From positions 1 to 9,827 of the forward strand of contig DATEYP010000183.1 of NCBI GenBank assembly GCA_035256085.1: a DNA stretch of 9,827 bases. Reading direction: 5' to 3'. The notes below the pieces were generated by a model that was not told where the DNA came from, ran no database searches, and saw nothing but the letters and a program-made list of their open reading frames with translations. The position numbers were made by a program, and so were the translations under genes. Of this stretch, positions 6,481 through 9,827 are shown one piece after another (the stretch's first letter is position 1; each line of letters opens with the position of its first letter). Source of the stretch: UBA6901 sp035256085 (GTDB taxonomy: Bacteria; Pseudomonadota; Gammaproteobacteria; Acidiferrobacterales; UBA6901).

Positions 6481-6491
6481 AATATTAGAAA

Positions 6492-7025
6492 CTACAATAC
6501 CTCAATCGTCAGGTTGCGATTGGTATAGATGCAGATGTCGGCGGCGATATTCAAGGCGCGCTCGACGATGTCGCGCGCGCCGAGCTCGGTGCCGTCCAAC
6601 AGGGCGCGCGCGGCCGCCTGCGCGAACGGCCCGCCCGAACCGATGGCGATCAGCCCGCCCTCGGGCTCGATGACGTCGCCCTGGCCGGTGATGATGAGCG
6701 ACGCGGTTTTGTCCGCCACCGCGAGCAGCGCTTCCAGCCGGCGCAGAATGCGATCCGTGCGCCAGTCCTTGGCCAGCTCGACTGCCGAACGCGTGAGATG
6801 ACCCTGGTGCTTTTCGAGCTTGGCCTCGAAGCGCTCGAACAGGGTGAAGGCATCGGCCGTGCCGCCGGCGAAGCCGGCGATGATCTGGTCCTTGTACAGG
6901 CGCCGCACCTTGCGGGCATTGCCCTTCATGATGGTGTTGCCGAGCGTTACCTGGCCGTCGCCGCCGATGACGACGTCGTTGCCGCGGCGCACGGAAAGTA
7001 TTGTGGTGCCGTGTGCGATGTCCAC
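6492..7025 (-). CDS. hslV: HslV, peptidase subunit of the HslVU protease
   Basis: HslV is the proteasome-beta-like threonine peptidase of HslVU, two stacked hexamers with the active sites inside. The 177-residue product matches the family throughout: TTILSVRRG, VIGGDGQVTLGNTIMKGNARKVRRLY, AGFAGGTADAFTLFERFE, ELAKDWRTDRILRRLEALL and GSGGPFAQAAARALL. The catalytic Thr is expected at residue 7, after MDIAHG, so a six-residue propeptide ending in Gly must be removed. E. coli HslV has only the initiator Met there, but similar short propeptides occur in other proteobacteria. The start codon is GTG (complement of 7023-7025), with GGAG about 8 bases upstream. A TAGAAT -10-like hexamer (complement of 7053-7058) lies upstream with a poor -35. 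No sigma-32 promoter was found in front of it. The stop overlaps the degenerate end of the repeat array. Confidence 0.96.
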   Translation of the reverse strand: MDIAHGTTILSVRRGNDVVIGGDGQVTLGNTIMKGNARKVRRLYKDQIIAGFAGGTADAFTLFERFEAKLEKHQGHLTRSAVELAKDWRTDRILRRLEALLAVADKTASLIITGQGDVIEPEGGLIAIGSGGPFAQAAARALLDGTELGARDIVERALNIAADICIYTNRNLTIEVL

Positions 7026-7102
7026 GCTTTTTCTCCGTAGAAAGACAAGTGCATTCTACCCGTCGTGCCGGCCCACCGGAAAGGTGGAGAACCTGGCGTC
7101 GT

Positions 7103-7750
7103 TCAGATCAGTTGCGCCGCATAGTCCGGCGCGAAACTCGCCTGCAGACCATCCAGAACGAATTGTACGGCAAGCGCCGCAAGCAGTATGCCGAGCACCC
7201 GGCTCACCACGTTCGCGCCGGTCTCGCCCAGCAGCTTCATGATACGCGCGGAGAGCAGCAGCGAAACCAGCGTGAGCCCCAGCACCACGCCAAGCATGGC
7301 GAGCAGCGCGCCGACGGCCGCGAACGACTCCTGCCGGACCCCGGCGGTGAGCAGCACGGTGGTGATGGCGCCCGGGCCGGCGATCAGCGGGATGGCCAAT
7401 GGAAACACCGAAATGTCCTTCTTGTGCTCGGCCTCGGCCTGCTCGCGCTGGGTCGGCGCGCGCACACCGGAGTGGCGTGCGAACACCATTTCGATCGCAA
7501 GCAGGAACAGCAGCGCCCCGCCGGCGATGCGGAATGCCGGCAGGCCGATGTTGAGCGCAGCGAGCAGGCTGTCGCCCAGCAGCGCGAACGCGACCAGCAC
7601 GACCGCGGCCAGCGCCGTGCCGCGCAGCGCCATACGCCGCCGGTACGGCTCGGATTCGCCGTGTGTCAACGCGGCGAAAATCGGCGCCAGCCCGATCGGA
7701 TCGATGACTACCAGCAGGATGAGAAAGGTTTCAAACAACAGCTCGAACAT
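7103..7750 (-). CDS. MarC family (UPF0056) inner-membrane protein
   Basis: This is an integral membrane protein of the MarC family, whose transport substrate or function is unsettled; the old link to multiple antibiotic resistance was not confirmed. The 215 residues hold about six hydrophobic segments (roughly 3-28, 43-62, 70-90, 114-136, 142-168, 182-200). The first ends in DPIG (17-20), and the fourth carries the family block FPLAIPLIAGPGAITTV (116-132). These are the two half-repeats typical of the family. A charged loop (about 92-112, rich in E, K, R) separates the halves. The C-terminal GANVVSRVLGILLAALAVQFVLDG segment is also conserved. The ATG at 7748-7750 fits the family start, but its Shine-Dalgarno is weak. 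The gene lies 77 bp upstream of hslV on the same strand and diverges from the FIST gene. Whether it is co-transcribed with hslVU is unknown. Confidence 0.9.
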   Translation of the reverse strand: MFELLFETFLILLVVIDPIGLAPIFAALTHGESEPYRRRMALRGTALAAVVLVAFALLGDSLLAALNIGLPAFRIAGGALLFLLAIEMVFARHSGVRAPTQREQAEAEHKKDISVFPLAIPLIAGPGAITTVLLTAGVRQESFAAVGALLAMLGVVLGLTLVSLLLSARIMKLLGETGANVVSRVLGILLAALAVQFVLDGLQASFAPDYAAQLI

Positions 7751-7905
7751 GTCGTGCGCCAGTCATGTATGAGAAGTGCTGCCCTGATGACGCCAAGTCC
7801 CAGCAAACATCATGGTCTCAGGTGCGTCGCCATTCCGTGCGATACTGCGCATCCAGTGTAGCGCATAACCCCGCCGCCGTTGAGGACATAACCGTGAAAC
7901 CATTC

Positions 7906-7913
7906 AGGAAAGG
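7906..7913 (+). promoter_or_regulatory. Ribosome binding site fixing the TTG start of the FIST gene
   Basis: AGGAAAGG lies five bases before the TTG at 7919. The frame is closed by TGA at 7895-7897, and no ATG or GTG occurs between that stop and 7919. The nearby GTG at 7894 is in another frame that stops within 15 codons. Confidence 0.7.
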
Positions 7914-7918
7914 CACGC

Positions 7919-9043
7919 TTGCACAACAATAACCATTTTCTCGCCGCGCATGCCGCGGCCAGCCGCTGGCAAGAGGCCGCCGACGCCTGCCTGGCCGGGC
8001 TCGGCCACATTCCGGCCGAAGCGAATGTCGCCTTTCTGTATGCTACGGATGCGTTCGCCGGCGTGCTGCCGGAAATATTCACCTATCTCAAGGAACGCAC
8101 CGCAGTCGCCCACTGGACCGGCACGGTCGGCACGGGCATCTGCGGCAACGGCCGCGAGTATCACGATGTCCCGGCCATTAGCCTACTGGTTGGAAGCTTC
8201 CCCGAGGAACAGTTCCGTATCCTGCCGCCGCTGACCGACAAGCCGGATGCATTCGTGCGCGCCGAGCATGCCTGGCTCGCGCGCCACGACCACCACTTCG
8301 GCATCGTGCACGCCGACCCGCGCGCGATGCAGGTTCCGAAACTGCTCGGTGAACTGGGCGAAGCGGTGCGCGGCGGTTTCCTGGTCGGTGGACTGACGTC
8401 GTCACGCACGAGCTACCCGCAGATCGCCGACGGCATGGTGGAAGGTGCGCTGTCCGGCATTCTGTTCGATGCGGAGGTGCCCATTGCCACCGCCCTCACC
8501 CAGAGTTGCGCGCCATTCGGCGGCAGGCACATCATTACCCAGTGCCAGCGCAACATCGCGATCCGCCTCGACGACCGCCCGGCACTGGACGTGTTTCGCG
8601 AGGAAGTCGGCGAGGAGCTGGCGCGCGACCCGGCGCGCGCCGCCCGGACCATCGGCGTGGCGCTGCCGGTGCGCGGCAGCGACACCGGCGATTACCTGGT
8701 GCGGAATCTCATGGGTGTGGACGAGAACAACAACCTGCTGGCGATCGGCGAGATGCTGAGCACCGGCCAGCCGCTGCAATTCTGCCGGCGCGACCCGGCG
8801 AGCGCCGAGGCCGACCTGCGCCGCATGCTGCGCGAGCTGAAGGCGCGCGCGCCGCAGCCGAAGGGTGGCCTGTACTACACCTGCGTCGGGCGCGGCCCGA
8901 ATCTGTTCGGGGCAGAATCCGGCGAGCTGCGCATTATTCAGGAAGAGCTCGGCGACCTGCCGCTCACCGGCTTTTACTGCAATGGTGAAATCTCGCACAA
9001 TCGCCTGTATGGCTACACCGGCGTGCTGACGCTGTTTCTCTAG
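7919..9043 (+). CDS. FIST-domain (FIST_N plus FIST_C) sensor protein
   Basis: FIST domains are predicted ligand-binding sensor modules, usually fused or linked to signalling outputs. Some members (NosP) bind haem and sense nitric oxide, others are thought to bind small molecules. The 374 residues are a free-standing FIST pair with no kinase, GGDEF or methyl-accepting output domain. The N-domain (about 20-215) shows ANVAFLYATDAF, then TGTVGTGICGNG, a hallmark glycine-rich turn, and GGFLVGGLTSS (152-162). The C-domain (about 220-374) ends in GFYCNGEISHNRLYGYTGV, the typical FIST_C signature. There is no signal peptide or membrane segment, so it is cytoplasmic. The start is TTG, supported by the upstream ribosome binding site. 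It diverges from marC across 168 bp, and no signalling partner is adjacent. The ligand cannot be told from sequence. Confidence 0.88.
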   Translation: MHNNNHFLAAHAAASRWQEAADACLAGLGHIPAEANVAFLYATDAFAGVLPEIFTYLKERTAVAHWTGTVGTGICGNGREYHDVPAISLLVGSFPEEQFRILPPLTDKPDAFVRAEHAWLARHDHHFGIVHADPRAMQVPKLLGELGEAVRGGFLVGGLTSSRTSYPQIADGMVEGALSGILFDAEVPIATALTQSCAPFGGRHIITQCQRNIAIRLDDRPALDVFREEVGEELARDPARAARTIGVALPVRGSDTGDYLVRNLMGVDENNNLLAIGEMLSTGQPLQFCRRDPASAEADLRRMLRELKARAPQPKGGLYYTCVGRGPNLFGAESGELRIIQEELGDLPLTGFYCNGEISHNRLYGYTGVLTLFL

Positions 9044-9076
9044 AACAGCCCGAACAATGACTGGCCGTGGCAAAAA

Positions 9077-9169
9077 GTAGGATGGGGCCCTGCCCCACCA
9101 AACATCGCCGGCGGCGATTCAACGCGTTGTCGCCCCACATCCAGATGGTGGGGCAGGGCCCCACCCTAC
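9077..9169. repeat. REPIN-like repeat 3, different stem family
   Basis: The plan is as in repeats 1 and 2, but the stem sequence differs. GTAG (9077-9080) precedes GATGGGGC/GCCCCACC with loop CCT (9081-9099, one A-C mismatch). The inverted unit GGTGGGGC/GCCCCACC with loop AGG (9147-9165, perfect) is followed by CTAC (9166-9169). The 47-base spacer contains a further small CGCCGGCGGCG hairpin. The outer halves can also pair with each other over more than 20 bases. It lies between the convergent FIST and dodecin genes. Confidence 0.85.
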
Positions 9170-9193
9170 AACCGAAGGAATATTCAACGGCAC

Positions 9194-9231
9194 ATACCCT
9201 CACAGGTCGTAACCGCGACGTGTGAGGGTAT
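9194..9231. other. Long stem-loop between FIST and dodecin genes
   Basis: ATACCCTCACA (9194-9204) pairs perfectly with TGTGAGGGTAT (9221-9231). After one G-G mismatch the stem continues with GTCG/CGAC and a six-base loop. It lies 18 bases past the dodecin stop on the minus strand and well past the FIST stop on the plus strand. No T-run follows on either strand, so it is not a classical intrinsic terminator. It may protect 3' ends. Confidence 0.6.
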
Positions 9232-9241
9232 TGCGCAATAC
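9228..9241. other. Perfect 14-bp palindrome GTATTGCGCAATAC
   Basis: A fully self-complementary 14-mer overlaps the right arm of the 9194-9231 stem by four bases, so the two cannot fold fully at once in RNA. It is a candidate protein-binding site or an alternative 3' hairpin. It lies downstream of both flanking genes, so a promoter-operator role is unlikely. Confidence 0.6.
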
Positions 9242-9248
9242 TGGTTTG

Positions 9249-9455
9249 TTACTCGAGCCGGAAACCGATCTTGAGCGTCACCTGGTAATGCCCGACCTTG
9301 CCGTTGGCAACATGGCCGCGCGTCTCCGCCACCTCGAACCAGTCGAGATTCTTCAGCGTCTTGGACGCGCGCCCGATGGCATTCTGGATGGCGTCGTCGG
9401 TGCCCTTGCTCGACGAGCCGACGATTTCAACAACTTTGTAGACATGATCGGACAT
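9249..9455 (-). CDS. Dodecin, flavin-binding protein
   Basis: Dodecins form hollow 12-subunit spheres that store or buffer flavin (FMN, riboflavin or lumichrome), and some also bind CoA. With the ATG at 9453-9455 the product has 68 residues, the normal dodecin length. It opens MSDHVYKVVEIVGSSSKG, has the single helix TDDAIQNAIGRASKTL, and then the strand LDWFEVAETRGHV carrying Trp39, the residue that stacks on flavin. It ends HYQVTLKIGFRLE with Gln58, matching the glutamine that contacts the isoalloxazine ring. AAGGAG lies 8 bases before the ATG. A longer frame to 9518 would add 21 residues that do not fit the fold. It follows the DUF2007 gene by 35 bp on the same strand, so the two may share a transcript. 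Confidence 0.94.
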   Translation of the reverse strand: MSDHVYKVVEIVGSSSKGTDDAIQNAIGRASKTLKNLDWFEVAETRGHVANGKVGHYQVTLKIGFRLE

Positions 9456-9490
9456 GGCAACTTCTCCTTGTGGTTGTGGAAATGGATACC

Positions 9491-9796
9491 CTACAGCGGC
9501 CGCTGGCACTGCCAGCAAATTGAAAAGTCACGCGGGCTCTCTTCCCCGCAGGTGCCGCAGCGCGTGCTGTCCGGCGCGACCGTCGCTTTCTCATACGTCG
9601 TGATGATTTGCCGGGCACGCACCAGATCGCGTTCTTCCTCGATCCACACCGAAGGCGCAACCTCGCTGAACGGCAGCTCGCCGAGTGCGCCGCCGGCATA
9701 TTCATTGAACACGCGCGCCTCGATGCCGGCGGCCGCAAGCAGTCCGCGCACGAGATGTGCTTCGGGGAGATTGGCGGCGGAATAAAGCCGTTGCAC
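9491..9796 (-). CDS. DUF2007 protein with C-terminal zinc ribbon
   Basis: The first 70 or so residues match the DUF2007 domain (putative signal-transducing, ACT-like fold): MQRLYSAANLPEAHLVRGLL, then GIEARVFNEYAGGALGELPF and the PSVWIEEERDLVRARQII strand and helix. A C-terminal tail has CGTC (80-83) and CWQC (94-97), a CxxC-x10-CxxC pattern that should bind one zinc. The biochemical role is unknown. The start is GTG (complement of 9794-9796), with AGGG about 8 bases before it. The frame stays open to the window edge, but no other start codon occurs upstream in the visible part, and the family normally begins at this point. Dodecin lies 35 bp downstream. Confidence 0.85.
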   Translation of the reverse strand: MQRLYSAANLPEAHLVRGLLAAAGIEARVFNEYAGGALGELPFSEVAPSVWIEEERDLVRARQIITTYEKATVAPDSTRCGTCGEESPRDFSICWQCQRPL

Positions 9797-9827
9797 AAAT
9801 GAAGCCCTATTACGCCTCTGCCGGAAC

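Noticed and set aside
8402..9073. 223-codon open frame antisense to the FIST gene
   Set aside because: A reverse-strand shadow of a well-supported gene, with no motif.

Overview
This window looks like a GC-rich chromosomal segment of a gammaproteobacterium. A SlmA-type nucleoid-occlusion gene, an RF1 and HslU close to the E. coli proteins, and GTAG-type REP repeats all point that way. The species cannot be fixed from the sequence; an autotrophic or sulfur-oxidising lineage is possible but only a guess. Gene content is mostly core housekeeping, with no phage, IS transposase, CRISPR array, toxin cluster or defence island. I do not see a new multi-gene system. The less ordinary material is in the intergenic DNA.

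Layout, plus strand: the 3' half of prfA (release factor 1), a REPIN-like repeat, prmC (methylates the RF1 GGQ glutamine), and moeB (ThiF/MoeB-type adenylating enzyme), which may be leaderless. A second REPIN then sits between moeB and the convergent slmA gene and probably doubles as a terminator.

Layout, minus strand from about 4.0 kb down: argB (acetylglutamate kinase) followed by slmA in a tight pair. Further right, still on the minus strand, come marC-family gene, hslV, hslU and an hsp20 small heat-shock gene. hsp20 has a near-consensus sigma-32 promoter, a good Shine-Dalgarno site and a strong hairpin terminator. hslV and hslU normally lie almost end to end; here about 390 bp holds three tandem AT-rich units that each form a long hairpin. 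HslVU (protease plus unfoldase) and Hsp20 together form a protein quality-control neighbourhood.

Right end: a FIST-domain sensor gene diverges from marC and starts with TTG. A third REPIN, of a different stem sequence but the same architecture, and two overlapping palindromes separate it from the convergent dodecin gene (flavin binding). A DUF2007 protein with a C-terminal zinc ribbon lies just upstream of dodecin, and its start is a GTG near the window edge.
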